Shown: piece by piece, positions 42,716 to 52,292 of the stretch | Position numbering within the stretch: position 1 is the stretch's first letter | Layout: the number at the start of each line of letters is the position of its first letter | Origin: Siculibacillus lacustris | GTDB lineage: Bacteria > Pseudomonadota > Alphaproteobacteria > Rhizobiales > Ancalomicrobiaceae | Assembly: GCF_004328075.1 (NCBI RefSeq) | Contig: NZ_SJFN01000002.1 | Span: forward strand, 1 to 64,000 | Direction of reading: 5' to 3' | DNA: 64,000 nucleotides | Made by a program: the position numbers and the translations under genes | Notes under the pieces: generated by a model | What the model saw: the letters and a program-made list of their open reading frames with translations, nothing else | Databases searched by the model: none | Told to the model about the DNA's origin: nothing

Positions 42716-43879
42716 ATGATCGGTTCCACGACTTCCACCAGCCAGGGCCTCTATTGGCCGCGTTCGTCGACCACTACGACGGGCGCCGACAAGGCCGGCG
42801 CGACGGCGACGTCGTCCGCCACGTCCTCCACATCCTCGACCGATCCGCTCCAGGCGCTGTTCGGCACCATCGACTCCGACTCCTCGGGCGGCGTGTCGTC
42901 GACCGAGCTGCAGAGTTTCGTCGACAGCTTCTCGAGCGCCACCCGCAGCGCCCTGCTCGGCGTGCAGGAGAACGGCACGTCGTCGACGTCCTCGACCACC
43001 TCGACCGCGAGTTCGTCGTCGACGTCGTCGAGCACGGCGTCCGCCTTTGCGACCATCGACAGCGACGGCGACGGCACGATCAGCCAGAGCGAACTGTCGA
43101 GCTTCATGCAGGCGTCGATGCCGCCGCCCCCGCCGCCGCCCGACGGCAGCAGCGGATCATCCGACACGACGACGAGCAGCGGTTCGTCGAGCAGCACGAG
43201 CAGCACGACCACCGGGTCCACGACCTCGTCGACCTCGACCACGGGCAGCGATCCGGCCAGCCGGTTGATGGCGGCGCTCGACACCAACGGCGACGGATCG
43301 GTCAGTCAGAGCGAGCTCGAGGCGGCGCTGAACGGCAGCACCTCGTCCACGTCGTCGTCCACGACCACGTCGAGCACGTCGTCGTCCTCGACCAGTTCGG
43401 CGAGCGATCTGTTCTCGGCGATGGACACCGACGGCGACGGTTCGGTGTCGCAGACCGAACTGGCGAGCTACATGAAGGCCAATGCGCCGCCGCCGCCCCC
43501 GCCGCCGAGCGATCAGGCGGCGACCACCGACACGACCGCCACCACGGCGACGAGCACGTCGGGCGACAGCGGTTCGTCGAGCGGCGGATCCTCGGGCTCT
43601 TCCGGGTCGTCGAGCGCCTTCAGCGCGATCGACACCAACAAGGACGGCACCATCTCGCAGGCCGAACTCGACGCCTATCTGGCGAAGTCGGCCACCACCA
43701 CGTCGTCCTCGACCGGCACCGACACCAGTTCGACCGACAGCAGCACCAGCAGCAGCACCGACGCCGCTTCGGCCTTCTCGGCGGTGATCGCCCAGATGCT
43801 GCAGCAGTCCTACCAGCGCGTCGGCTCGCACAACGACCTGCAGTCGACCCTGCTCAAGTCGATCGACGCGATCGCCTGA
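42716..43879 (+). CDS. Five-EF-hand calcium-binding protein with Ser/Thr linkers
   Basis: 387 residues from the ATG at 42716 (GAGAGGGG upstream). Five canonical 12-residue EF-hand loops are visible at about residues 53-64, 115-126, 189-200, 237-248 and 306-317 (for example DSDGDGTISQSE, DTNGDGSVSQSE), each ending in Glu, so all should bind Ca2+. Between them are long Ser/Thr runs and two seven-proline stretches (about 136-142 and 258-264). No signal peptide is evident. Similar rhizobial proteins are sometimes named XopAW-like, but a secreted effector role is not supported here. A strong terminator follows. Confidence 0.85.
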   Translation: MIGSTTSTSQGLYWPRSSTTTTGADKAGATATSSATSSTSSTDPLQALFGTIDSDSSGGVSSTELQSFVDSFSSATRSALLGVQENGTSSTSSTTSTASSSSTSSSTASAFATIDSDGDGTISQSELSSFMQASMPPPPPPPDGSSGSSDTTTSSGSSSSTSSTTTGSTTSSTSTTGSDPASRLMAALDTNGDGSVSQSELEAALNGSTSSTSSSTTTSSTSSSSTSSASDLFSAMDTDGDGSVSQTELASYMKANAPPPPPPPSDQAATTDTTATTATSTSGDSGSSSGGSSGSSGSSSAFSAIDTNKDGTISQAELDAYLAKSATTTSSSTGTDTSSTDSSTSSSTDAASAFSAVIAQMLQQSYQRVGSHNDLQSTLLKSIDAIA

Positions 43880-43909
43880 GGCCCCGGCTCCCCACCCGGG
43901 CCCTGGTGA

Positions 43910-43941
43910 GAAAGAGGCGGGATCCCCAGCCCGCCTCTTTC
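43910..43941 (+). terminator. Terminator after the EF-hand gene
   Basis: A perfect 12-bp stem GAAAGAGGCGGG / CCCGCCTCTTTC with an 8-nt loop, 30 bp past the stop codon and followed by a pyrimidine-rich tail. Because it is symmetric (A-run on the left, T-run on the right) it may also serve the convergent ilvD gene. Confidence 0.8.
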
Positions 43942-44003
43942 CCGTTTCCGAGCCGCGACCGTGCGAGCCGGGGTCCCCGGTCGCGCCGGCCGCGCCGGTC
44001 GAC

Positions 44004-45860
44004 TCAGCGCTCGATCTGCGACACGTCGCGGACTGCGCCGCGGGCGGCCGAGGTGGCCATCGCGGCATAGGCGCGCAGCGCCGCGGAGACCTTGCGGGTG
44101 CGCTGTTCGGCCGGCTTCCAGCCCGCGGAACCCTTCGCCTCCATCTTCGCCCGCCGCGCCGCCAGCTCCTCGTCGGAGACGAGGAGCGCCAGGGTACGGC
44201 CGGGAATGTCGATGCGGATGCGGTCGCCGCTCTCCACCAGACCGATGGCGCCGCCCTCCGCCGCTTCCGGCGAGGCGTGGCCGATCGACAGGCCCGAGGT
44301 GCCGCCGGAGAAGCGGCCGTCGGTGAGCAGCGCGCAGGCCTTGCCCAGGCCCTTCGACTTCAGGTAGCTGGTCGGATAGAGCATCTCCTGCATGCCCGGG
44401 CCGCCCTTGGGGCCCTCGTAGCGGATCACCACCACGTCGCCGGCGACCACCGTGCCGCCGAGAATGCCGGCCGAGGCCGAATCCTGGCTCTCGAAGATCT
44501 TGACCGGGCCTTCGAAGGTCAGGTTCGCGGCGTCGACGCCGGCGGTCTTCACGATGCAGCCGTCGAGCGCGATGTTGCCGTAGAGCACGGCGAGGCCGCC
44601 GTCCTTGGAATGGGCGTGGTCGCGCGAACGGATCACCCCGCCGGCGCGGTCGAGGTCGAGGGCGTCCCAGCGCCGGGCCTGGCTGAAGGCCTCGAGCGAC
44701 GGCACGCCGCCGGGCGCGGCGCGCCAGAAGGTCCGGACCTCTTCCGAATTGGTCGAGACCACGTCCCAATGGGCGATCGCCGCCTTCAGGGTCGGCGTGT
44801 GGACGGTGGGCAGGTCGCCGTGGATCAGGCCGGCGCGATCGAGCTCGCCGAGCAGCGCATAGACGCCGCCGGCGCGGTGGACGTCCTCCATGTGGACGTC
44901 GGCGACCGCCGGAGCGACCTTGCTGAGGCAGGGGACGCGGCGCGACAGCCGATCGATGTCGGCCATCTTGAAGTCGACCCCGGCTTCTTCCGCCGCCGCG
45001 AGGAGATGCAGCACGGTGTTGGTCGAGCCGCCCATGGCGATGTCGAGGGTCATGGCGTTCTCGAAGGCCTGCTTCGAGGCGATGGCGCGCGGCAGCACGC
45101 TCGGGTCGTCCTGCTCGTAGTGGCGCTTGGCGAGATCGACGATCAGCCGGCCGGCGGCGAGGAACAGGCCCTTGCGGTCGGCGTGGGTCGCCAGCATCGA
45201 GCCGTTGCCGGGCAGCGACAATCCGAGGGCCTCGGTCAGGCAGTTCATCGAATTGGCGGTGAACATGCCCGAGCAGGAGCCGCAGGTCGGGCAGGCCGAG
45301 CGCTCGTAGGACTTGACGTCCTCGTCGGAGACCTTGTCGTCGGCGGCGGCGATCATCGCGTCGATCAGGTCGACCGCCTTGGTCGCGCCGCTCGACAACA
45401 GCACCTTGCCGGCCTCCATCGGGCCGCCCGAGACGAACACCGTCGGGATGTTCAGCCGCAGCGAGGCGAGCAACATGCCGGGGGTGATCTTGTCGCAGTT
45501 GGAGATGCAGACCATGGCGTCGGCGCAGTGGGCGTTGACCATGTATTCGACCGAGTCGGCGATCAGGTCGCGCGAGGGCAGCGAATAGAGCATGCCGTCG
45601 TGGCCCATGGCGATGCCGTCGTCGACCGCGATGGTGTCGAACTCCTTGGCGATGCCGCCGGCCGCCTCGATCTCGCGGGCGACCATCTGGCCGAGGTCCT
45701 TCAAGTGGACGTGGCCGGGCACGAACTGGGTGAAGGAATTGACCACCGCGATGATCGGCTTGCCGAAATCGCCGTCCTTCATGCCGGTGGCGCGCCACAG
45801 GCCGCGGGCGCCGGCCATGTTGCGGCCGTGGGTGGACGTGCGGGAGCGATAGGCGGGCAT
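44004..45860 (-). CDS. ilvD: Dihydroxy-acid dehydratase
   Basis: 618 residues, the usual length. It dehydrates 2,3-dihydroxy-isovalerate and 2,3-dihydroxy-3-methylvalerate in branched-chain amino-acid synthesis, using an iron-sulfur cluster. Cluster and metal regions are [11 protein letters not shown] near residue 122, and [18 protein letters not shown] near residue 195; the C-terminal [20 protein letters not shown] contains the catalytic serine. The ATG at 45860 starts [20 protein letters not shown], identical in form to other IlvD proteins. Longer upstream frame is noise. Confidence 0.96.
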   Translation of the reverse strand: MPAYRSRTSTHGRNMAGARGLWRATGMKDGDFGKPIIAVVNSFTQFVPGHVHLKDLGQMVAREIEAAGGIAKEFDTIAVDDGIAMGHDGMLYSLPSRDLIADSVEYMVNAHCADAMVCISNCDKITPGMLLASLRLNIPTVFVSGGPMEAGKVLLSSGATKAVDLIDAMIAAADDKVSDEDVKSYERSACPTCGSCSGMFTANSMNCLTEALGLSLPGNGSMLATHADRKGLFLAAGRLIVDLAKRHYEQDDPSVLPRAIASKQAFENAMTLDIAMGGSTNTVLHLLAAAEEAGVDFKMADIDRLSRRVPCLSKVAPAVADVHMEDVHRAGGVYALLGELDRAGLIHGDLPTVHTPTLKAAIAHWDVVSTNSEEVRTFWRAAPGGVPSLEAFSQARRWDALDLDRAGGVIRSRDHAHSKDGGLAVLYGNIALDGCIVKTAGVDAANLTFEGPVKIFESQDSASAGILGGTVVAGDVVVIRYEGPKGGPGMQEMLYPTSYLKSKGLGKACALLTDGRFSGGTSGLSIGHASPEAAEGGAIGLVESGDRIRIDIPGRTLALLVSDEELAARRAKMEAKGSAGWKPAEQRTRKVSAALRAYAAMATSAARGAVRDVSQIER

Positions 45861-46199
45861 CGGCGGACCCTCTGAGCGGGCGGCGGGCGGCGGGCCCGGC
45901 GCGTTGCGGTCGGTGGACGTTCGACATAGCGCCTTCGAAGACGGCGGACCAGAGGCGAGCCGGCGGCGGAGATCGTAAATTCGCCGAAAATCGGCTCGCG
46001 AGGGAACGCCGCCGTCGATCGGCGGGGGCCGGCGAGCAGCGCTTGCTCGAAACCGCCATGCAGAAGCGCCGCGCACGCCATGCGCGGCTTGCAGGTTCGC
46101 CCCGCGCCGACAGATGATAGGAAGATCGGGCAGTCGTACGATGACTGTCCCTGCGCCCGCATCCGATCGTCGATCCGATGCCGAGACCGGAGCCGGCCG
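45861..46199. promoter_or_regulatory. Divergent region between ilvD and the AEC permease gene
   Basis: 339 bp without genes. A hairpin GGGCAGTC (46128-46135) / GACTGTCC (46143-46150) with a 7-nt loop lies about 50 bp before the permease start, and GGAG (46189-46192) is its ribosome-binding site. A moderately AT-rich stretch at 45970-46000 may hold the ilvD promoter. No leader-peptide attenuator was recognised. Confidence 0.4.
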
Positions 46200-47153
46200 T
46201 TGCTCTTCGCGATCGAGATCGTCCTTCCCATCTTCACGCTGATCGCCTTCGGCTGGACGCTGGCCGCGGTCGGCGTGCTCGGGCGCACCGCCGGCGCCGG
46301 GCTCGCCGAATTCGCCGCCAAGGTCGGGCTGCCGGTGCTGATCTTCAAGACCATCGCCTCGGCGCAGATGACCGCCGACGCCCCGTGGATGCTGTGGGCC
46401 TGCTACTTCCCCGGCGCGGCGATCGCCTGGACCGCCGGCCATCTGTTCGCCGGTCGGGTGCTCCGGCGCGATCCGCCGACCGCGGTGATCGCCGGCATCG
46501 CCTCGGCCTTCGCCAACACCGCCTTCGTCGGTCTGCCGCTGGCCCAGCGCGCCTATGGCGAACACGGCGTGCTGATCGTCTCGCTGCTGCTCGCCGTCCA
46601 CATGCCGATCATGATGGCGACGGCGACGATCCTGATGGAAAGGGCCGAGCGGCAGGTCAAGGGCGGCGACGGGCGCTCGCCCTTGCGGGTGATGCTGCAG
46701 ATCCTCGCCAACGTCGGCCGCCAGCCGGTGGTCATCGGGGTGATCTGCGGCACGGCCTTCCGCCTCTCCGGGCTGGTGCTGCCGGAACTGGTCGACAAGC
46801 CGATCGGCATGATCGCCCAGGCCTCGACGCCGGTGATGCTGTTCGCGCTGGGCATGTCGCTGTGGGCGCACGGGGTCAAGGGCGAGGTGGCGACCGCGGT
46901 CGCGGCTTCGGTCGCCAAACTGGCGCTGATGCCGGCGGCGGTGCTGGCGATCGCGCTGGCGCTCGGCCTCGAACGCTCGAACATCGGCCCCCTGGTGCTG
47001 ATCGCCGCGCTGCCGACCGGCATCAACGTCCACATGATCGCCATCCAGTTCCGCTCCAACGAGCGCCTCGCCTCGGCGACGGTGGTGATGACCACGGTGG
47101 TGAGCGTGGTCACGAGTTCGCTGTGGCTGATGCTGCTGGCGCGCTTCGTCTGA
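46200..47153 (+). CDS. AEC (auxin efflux carrier) family transporter
   Basis: 317 residues from a TTG start at 46200 with GGAG 7 nt upstream; this length is exactly that of bacterial AEC proteins. About 10 hydrophobic segments occur in two halves, with [15 protein letters not shown] near the start, [20 protein letters not shown] mid-first half and [15 protein letters not shown] near the end. Bacterial members move dicarboxylates such as malate and malonate or amino acids. An ATG at 46080 would add an unrelated, non-hydrophobic leader. Confidence 0.85.
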   Translation: MLFAIEIVLPIFTLIAFGWTLAAVGVLGRTAGAGLAEFAAKVGLPVLIFKTIASAQMTADAPWMLWACYFPGAAIAWTAGHLFAGRVLRRDPPTAVIAGIASAFANTAFVGLPLAQRAYGEHGVLIVSLLLAVHMPIMMATATILMERAERQVKGGDGRSPLRVMLQILANVGRQPVVIGVICGTAFRLSGLVLPELVDKPIGMIAQASTPVMLFALGMSLWAHGVKGEVATAVAASVAKLALMPAAVLAIALALGLERSNIGPLVLIAALPTGINVHMIAIQFRSNERLASATVVMTTVVSVVTSSLWLMLLARFV

Positions 47154-47175
47154 CCGCGACGATCCGTCGTCGCGG
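47154..47175 (+). terminator. Hairpin directly after the AEC permease stop codon
   Basis: A perfect 9-bp stem CCGCGACGA / TCGTCGCGG with a TCCG tetraloop begins at the base after the stop codon. A T-rich stretch follows only about 20 bp later. Confidence 0.55.
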
Positions 47176-47293
47176 CGACGGGACGATCCGGTGTTTCCTT
47201 TTCGTTCTCGTCGTTGCACAGTGCGCGCGGTGCGCGGCGGCGGGAATCGGATAGGGTCGCACGCCCGGACGAGGCGTGGAGACGCAGGCGAGC

Positions 47294-48400
47294 ATGGACT
47301 GGTCGAGCGAACAGGATACGGCGCTGCGCGAAATCGCCGCCTGGCTGAAGCGCGGGAGCCCGCAGGTGTTCCGGTTGTTCGGCTATGCCGGCACCGGCAA
47401 GACGACGCTCGCCCGCCATCTCGCCGAAGGCATCTCCGGGCCGGTGGCCTTCGGCGCCTTCACCGGCAAGGCGGCGCTGGTGATGCGGTCGAAGGGCTGC
47501 GACGGCGCCTCGACCATCCATTCGATGATCTACCGACCGAAGCGGCCGGCCGAGGACGAGGAGGAGGAGGAGACCTTCTCCTTCGCCCTCAATCGCCAGT
47601 CGGAAGCCTCCAAGGCGTCGCTGATCGTCATCGACGAATGTTCGATGGTCGACGAGGAGCTCGGCAAGGACCTCCTGTCCTTCGGCAAGCCGACCCTGGT
47701 GCTCGGCGATCCGGCGCAGCTGCCGCCGGTCAAGGGCGGCGGTTTCTTCACCGAGGCCCAGCCCGACGTGATGCTGACCCAGGTCCACCGGCAGGCCGCC
47801 GACAATCCGATCATCCGCCTGTCGATGGAGGTGCGCGAGGGTCGCGAGTTGGCGATCGGCGACCACGGCGACACGCAGATCATCCGCCGGCGCGACATCT
47901 CCGCCGACCGCATCCTGTCGGCCGATCAGGTGCTGGTCGGGCGCAACAAGACCCGGCACCTCTACAACAAGCGGATCCGCGAATTGCGCGGCTACACCAG
48001 CCCGACCCCGGAGGTCGGCGAGAAGCTGGTGTGCCTCAGGAACGACAAGACCAAGGGCCTGCAGAACGGCGGGCTGTTCCGGGTCACCCGGATCAAGGAG
48101 CCGAAGAACGGCTTCCTGAAGTTCGATCTGGCGGCCGAGGAGACGGTGGAGAAGCGGCGGATCGCGGCTTCCGTGCTGCCGGCCTTCTTCGAGGGCGGCG
48201 AAGAGGCCCTGCCCTTCGCGCTGCGCCGGCGCTCCGACGAATTCGACTACGGCTACGCCCTGACCGTCCACAAGGCCCAGGGCTCGCAATGGGACGACGT
48301 GGTGCTGTTCGACGAGAGCTTCGCCTTCCGCGAGCACCGGGCGCGCTGGCTCTACACCGGCATCACCCGGGCGGCGGAGCGGCTGACCCTGGTGGTGTGA
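47294..48400 (+). CDS. RecD-like (UvrD_C_2) ATP-dependent DNA helicase
   Basis: 368 residues from the ATG at 47294; an in-frame GTG at 47276 is possible. Superfamily 1B motifs are [14 protein letters not shown] (Walker A), [13 protein letters not shown] (Ia), [13 protein letters not shown] (Walker B), [12 protein letters not shown] (III), [17 protein letters not shown] (IV) and the C-terminal [21 protein letters not shown] and [16 protein letters not shown] (V and VI). It lacks the N-terminal domain of RecD and of RecD2, so it is a compact helicase of the alphaproteobacterial AAA_30 group. Likely role in DNA repair or replication-fork processing. Confidence 0.86.
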   Translation: MDWSSEQDTALREIAAWLKRGSPQVFRLFGYAGTGKTTLARHLAEGISGPVAFGAFTGKAALVMRSKGCDGASTIHSMIYRPKRPAEDEEEEETFSFALNRQSEASKASLIVIDECSMVDEELGKDLLSFGKPTLVLGDPAQLPPVKGGGFFTEAQPDVMLTQVHRQAADNPIIRLSMEVREGRELAIGDHGDTQIIRRRDISADRILSADQVLVGRNKTRHLYNKRIRELRGYTSPTPEVGEKLVCLRNDKTKGLQNGGLFRVTRIKEPKNGFLKFDLAAEETVEKRRIAASVLPAFFEGGEEALPFALRRRSDEFDYGYALTVHKAQGSQWDDVVLFDESFAFREHRARWLYTGITRAAERLTLVV

Positions 48401-48425
48401 GCCGCCGCTTCCGCCCGGTCGGCCC

Positions 48426-49340
48426 TCAGGTCGGCCGGTGATGGGCGTGCCAGTGCCAGGCGATGTCGATGCGCCGGGCGACCCACACCGCCTCGCGGGC
48501 GGCGATGTGGTCGAGGAAGCGGATCAGCCCGGCGATGCGGGCGGGGCGGCCGACGATGCGGCAGTGCAGCCCGATCGACATCATCTTCGGCGCCGTCGCC
48601 CCCTCCTCCCACAGCACGTCGAAGGCATCGCGCATGTAGGTGAAGAACTGTTCGCTCTCGGTGAAGCCGGGGGCGTTGGCGAAGCGCATGTCGTTGGTCT
48701 CGAGGGTGTAGGGGATGGTCAGGTGCGGCCCCTGCGGTCCCTGTTCCCAATAGGGCAGATCGTCGGAATAGGTGTCGCTGTCGTAGAGGAAACCGCCCTC
48801 CTCCTTGACCAGATCGCGCGAGTTGAGCGACGTCCGCCCGGTGTACCAGCCGAGCGGGCGCGAGCCGGTGACCGCGGTGTGGATGCGGATCGCCTCGTCG
48901 AGGTGGCGACGCTCCTCGTCGCGGGAGAAGTCGCGGTAGTCGATCCACTTGAGGCCATGGGAGGCGATCTCCCAATCGGCGTCGCGCATCGCCGCCACGG
49001 CCTCGGGGTTGCGGGCGAGCGCGGTCGCCACCCCGAACACCGTGACCGGGATCTCGCGGGCGGTGAACAGCCGCCACAGCCGCCAGAAGCCGGCGCGCGA
49101 GCCGTATTCGTACATGCTCTCGACGTTCATGTGGCGCTTGCCCGGCCAGGGCTGGGCGCCGAGCACGTCGGACAGGAAGGCTTCCGAAGCGGCGTCGCCG
49201 TGCAGGATGTTGTTCTCGCCGCCCTCTTCGTAGTTCAGCACGAACTGCACCGCCACGCGGGCGTCGCCCGGCCAGCGCGGATGGGGCGGATTGCGGCCGT
49301 AGCCGATCAAGTCGCGGGGATAGGGCGCGCCGTCGGTCAT
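48426..49340 (-). CDS. puuE: Allantoinase PuuE (polysaccharide deacetylase family)
   Basis: 304 residues of the NodB-fold family. The typical cofactor-independent allantoinase pattern is visible: YPRDLIGYGRNPPHPRWPGD at the start, NYEEGGENNILHGD, ESMYEYGSRAGFWRLWRLF, EIASHGLKWIDYRDF and GWYTGRTSLNSRDLV. It hydrolyses allantoin to allantoate in purine breakdown. Other genes of ureide catabolism are not next to it in this window. It converges on the helicase gene with a 25-bp gap. Confidence 0.92.
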   Translation of the reverse strand: MTDGAPYPRDLIGYGRNPPHPRWPGDARVAVQFVLNYEEGGENNILHGDAASEAFLSDVLGAQPWPGKRHMNVESMYEYGSRAGFWRLWRLFTAREIPVTVFGVATALARNPEAVAAMRDADWEIASHGLKWIDYRDFSRDEERRHLDEAIRIHTAVTGSRPLGWYTGRTSLNSRDLVKEEGGFLYDSDTYSDDLPYWEQGPQGPHLTIPYTLETNDMRFANAPGFTESEQFFTYMRDAFDVLWEEGATAPKMMSIGLHCRIVGRPARIAGLIRFLDHIAAREAVWVARRIDIAWHWHAHHRPT

Positions 49341-49600
49341 GACCGACTCCTCTCGTCGAACGGGTTCATCTCCCCCCGAACTGAGCCCGGCACGCGGCGA
49401 AATTCAAGCGCGTGTCGTTGCAGTTTCGATTCCGGTGGAAGATCGCGAGCGCCGGCACCGGCCCGCAGTTGCAGCAGAGAGTCCGATTCAAGCGCCTCAA
49501 GAATCGATTCCGGTGCCTCGAGGAGCGCGTGAAGGCGGAGGCTTTCTGCTTCAATTTCAGATGGTTGGTGCGATTTCCCGAGGCATTCGCGCAGCGGCGC

Positions 49601-50011
49601 TCAGCGCCGGCGGCGGGTGTTCGAACGCACGGCGACACGGACCGGCACCGGTGTGCGGGTCTCGACCGTGGCCGGGGCGGAGCCGCCGCCGGAACCGTCG
49701 GACTCGTCGTCGCCGGGCAGCAGCATCACCGCGGTGGCCATGGCGACCGAGCACATGGTCACCAGGAAACCGAAGAACAACAGGAACAGCGGGATCCACG
49801 GCTGGTCGGAGGCCATCATCAGCGAGCGCAGATGGGCGGTGTCGGTGACCAGCACCGCGACCACCAGGACCAGGGCGACGCCGGCGCCGATCAGCCAATT
49901 GACGAACAGCAGGCGCAGCAGCGGCTGATGACGCAGCGGCGTCGGACCGCCGGCCGGCGACAGCTGCGGCGCGGCGGGGTCGTATGGGGCTGACGGGCGG
50001 TCGGCGGTCAT
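49601..50011 (-). CDS. Hypothetical membrane protein, two transmembrane segments
   Basis: 136 residues. After a Pro-rich cytoplasmic N-terminus come two hydrophobic segments (about residues 33-55, LLFVNWLIGAGVALVLVVAV, and 73-97, LFLLFFGFLVTMCSVAMATAV), then an acidic Gly/Ser loop and a basic tail ending in RRRR. This arrangement is common among small alphaproteobacterial membrane proteins. No function is known to me. It stands alone, divergent from the 81-residue gene at 50308. Confidence 0.7.
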   Translation of the reverse strand: MTADRPSAPYDPAAPQLSPAGGPTPLRHQPLLRLLFVNWLIGAGVALVLVVAVLVTDTAHLRSLMMASDQPWIPLFLLFFGFLVTMCSVAMATAVMLLPGDDESDGSGGGSAPATVETRTPVPVRVAVRSNTRRRR

Positions 50012-50307
50012 GATCGAGTCTCCCTGGGTCGCTCCCCACTACATAGGGCGGCGCGGGCCGAGGCGAGGAGAAATTCGTCGAAGTGCGGGTGGCGTGCCCG
50101 AAACCAGTGCGCGCATCCGAGGAGAAATCGTGCGACTCTCGGGAACTCGGAGGATCCGGTCGTCGTTCTGCCATGCGACGACGCCATCATGCGCTCGCCG
50201 GCCGTGGACGGGCCGACGGCCGGGATCCGCAGTCGGAACGGCACGGGCCTTGCTTCTAACCATCGGACGATGGACGATCGCCCTCGGGCGTCGGGACGGA
50301 GAGCGAC

Positions 50308-50553
50308 ATGACCGGCAACGACAGGACACCGACGCGACCGAGTGCCGACGGCATGAGCCGGACGCTCGGCGAGTGCCCGCCCGGGCGCGACCCGGCGCAG
50401 TTCTCGCCGGTCCTGGAATCGCGGATCGTCGCGATGCGCGCCCTGCTCGGCAGGATGCGGCCGCAGAGCGACGCCGAGGCCCTCCAGGCGCTGCGCAGCG
50501 CCTTCCCGGATGCCAGCCTCGCCGACCGCGTCGCGGCGCTCTCGCACCGCTGA
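50308..50553 (+). CDS. Small conserved-looking hypothetical protein
   Basis: 81 residues; ATG preceded by GGGACGGAGAG. The second half (ALQALRSAFPDASLADRVAAL) looks like an amphipathic helical segment. No signal or membrane segment. It ends 4 bp before the convergent pssA stop, and GCTGAGGGCTCAGC (50549-50562) is a short palindrome spanning both stops. No function can be assigned. Confidence 0.55.
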   Translation: MTGNDRTPTRPSADGMSRTLGECPPGRDPAQFSPVLESRIVAMRALLGRMRPQSDAEALQALRSAFPDASLADRVAALSHR

Positions 50554-50557
50554 GGGC

Positions 50558-51412
50558 TCAGCCCGGCGAGGTCACGGCCTCGTCCGCGGCCTGCGCCTGT
50601 CGTCTGGCGGCCTCCGCATCGGCGGCGGCGAGACGTCGGAAGGCGCGCCACCCGAAGGGGATCGCCGCGACATAGGCGAGGGTCACGACCGTCAGGATCG
50701 GGAACGGAAAGCTCACCAGCGACGCCGCGAACAGCACCACCGCCACCGACAGCGGGATCACCGATTCGCGCGGCACGCGGGTGCCGAACTTCTTGCCCGA
50801 CCAGGTCGGGATGGTCGAGACCATCATGAAGGCGACGAAGATGGTATGGATCGCGACAACCGCCGCGACACCGGGGACCCGTCCGATCGGCAGGATCTCG
50901 GCGAGATAGAGCGGCAACAGGGCGGTGATCGCCGCCGCCGGGGCCGGCATGCCGACGAAGAAATCGGCGTGCCAGGCGGGCTTGGGGGTCTCGATCATCA
51001 CGTTGAAGCGGGCGAGCCTGAGCACCGCGGCGATGACGTAGGCCAGCACCGCCAGCCAGCCGAACGAACCGGCCTGATTCAGCACCCAGATGTAGAGCAG
51101 CAGCCCCGGCACCACGCCGAAGTTCACGAAGTCGGCGAGGCTGTCGAGCTCGGCGCCGAAGCGCGAGGTGCCCTTCAGCCAGCGCGCGACGCGGCCATCG
51201 ACGGCGTCGAGCAGCGCCGCCACCACCACCGCCCCGACCGCCCATTCGAAATGGCCCTCGAGCCCGACGCGGATGCCCGACAAGCCGGCGCACAGGGCCA
51301 GCAACGTCACCAGATTGGGCAGCACCACCCGGAACGGCACCGAGCGCAGCCGCGCGAAACGGCGGCCGGTGCGGACCGACTGATGCACCACGGGCGGAAA
51401 CAGATCGCTCAT
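50558..51412 (-). CDS. pssA: CDP-diacylglycerol-serine O-phosphatidyltransferase
   Basis: 284 residues, inner membrane. It makes phosphatidylserine from CDP-diacylglycerol and serine. The CDP-alcohol phosphotransferase motif DG..AR...G...D...D is seen in LLDAVDGRVARWLKGTSRFG and ELDSLADFVNFGVVPG, near residues 67-95. About eight hydrophobic segments follow. It lies 37 bp after psd on the same strand; the pair supplies phosphatidylethanolamine. Confidence 0.93.
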   Translation of the reverse strand: MSDLFPPVVHQSVRTGRRFARLRSVPFRVVLPNLVTLLALCAGLSGIRVGLEGHFEWAVGAVVVAALLDAVDGRVARWLKGTSRFGAELDSLADFVNFGVVPGLLLYIWVLNQAGSFGWLAVLAYVIAAVLRLARFNVMIETPKPAWHADFFVGMPAPAAAITALLPLYLAEILPIGRVPGVAAVVAIHTIFVAFMMVSTIPTWSGKKFGTRVPRESVIPLSVAVVLFAASLVSFPFPILTVVTLAYVAAIPFGWRAFRRLAAADAEAARRQAQAADEAVTSPG

Positions 51413-51449
51413 CGGCGTCGAAGCTCCAATTCGGGCGCGCGCCCCCGCG

Positions 51450-52154
51450 TCAGTCGCGACGGGTGATGCGGACCGCGCTCGGTGCGGCGGCGAGGTCGGC
51501 GAGGATGGTCTCGCCGGCGATCGAGGTCTGGCCGAGCGCCACCAGGGGCGTGGTGCCGAGCGGCAGGTAGACGTCGAGGCGCGAGCCGAAGCGGATCATG
51601 CCGAAGCGCTCGCCGGCCGCCAGTTCGGCGCCTTCCGTGGTCCACACCACGATGCGGCGGGCGACCAGCCCGGCGATCTGCACGCAGGCGAGGGTACCCA
51701 GCGCGTGACGGACCACCAGGGCATTGCGTTCGTTGAACTCGCTGGCCTTGTCGAGTTCGGCGTTGAGGAACTTGCCGGGCGTATAGACGATGCGCTCGAC
51801 CGTGCCGGTGATCGGCATGCGGTTCACATGGACGTTGAAGACGTTCATGAAGATCGAGATGCGCAGCATCTCCTCGGCCGGCAGACCGAGTTCGGGCGGT
51901 GGCAGAACCGGGCCGATGTGGCTGACGCGACCGTCGGCCGGGGCGATCACCAGACCTTCGGCGATCGGCGTGACGCGGGCGGGGTCGCGGAAAAAGGCGG
52001 CGACCCAGATGGTCAGGCCGAGCAGCAGCCAGAACAGCGGCTGCCAGAACTGGCCGATCACCACGGTCAGGATCAGGGCGATGGCGACGAAGGGCCAGCC
52101 CGCGCGATTGATCGGCGGGAAGGCGCGGGTGATGGTCGCGAACAGGGAATCCAT
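51450..52154 (-). CDS. psd: Phosphatidylserine decarboxylase proenzyme (short form)
   Basis: 234 residues, as in the soluble-like short class of alphaproteobacteria. It decarboxylates phosphatidylserine to phosphatidylethanolamine and uses a pyruvoyl group formed by self-cleavage, here at the Gly-Ser of [13 protein letters not shown] near residue 190. Other family blocks are [32 protein letters not shown] and [11 protein letters not shown]. An N-terminal hydrophobic region is present. Operon with pssA. Confidence 0.94.
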   Translation of the reverse strand: MDSLFATITRAFPPINRAGWPFVAIALILTVVIGQFWQPLFWLLLGLTIWVAAFFRDPARVTPIAEGLVIAPADGRVSHIGPVLPPPELGLPAEEMLRISIFMNVFNVHVNRMPITGTVERIVYTPGKFLNAELDKASEFNERNALVVRHALGTLACVQIAGLVARRIVVWTTEGAELAAGERFGMIRFGSRLDVYLPLGTTPLVALGQTSIAGETILADLAAAPSAVRITRRD

Positions 52155-52266
52155 CGGAGGTACTCTGAAGACCGCGGGCGCGGCGGGAAACGGGTGCGGC
52201 GGCGAGCACCGTCGCGCCGCTTCCGACCTATACGGGATCGCCCGAATTGGAAAGAGCCAAGGACGG

Positions 52267-52288
52267 CGGGGGCGCCGCGACGCCCCCG
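52267..52288 (-). terminator. Hairpin after the Atm1-type exporter gene
   Basis: A perfect 8-bp stem CGGGGGCG / CGCCCCCG with a 6-nt loop lies immediately beyond the exporter stop codon on the minus strand, followed by CCGTCCTTGGCTCTTT. It separates the exporter from psd-pssA. Confidence 0.55.
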
Positions 52289-52292
52289 TGCG

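Noticed and set aside
42751..43287. Hydrophobic 178-codon minus-strand frame within the EF-hand gene
   Set aside because: Val/Leu/Asp-rich translation arises directly from the reverse of Ser/Thr/Asp codons in the linkers; no start signal.
49366..49638. 90-codon minus-strand frame between puuE and the small membrane protein gene
   Set aside because: Overlaps the end of the membrane-protein gene, has no ribosome-binding site and shows no recognisable features; the repeated CGATTCCGGTG words here are short.
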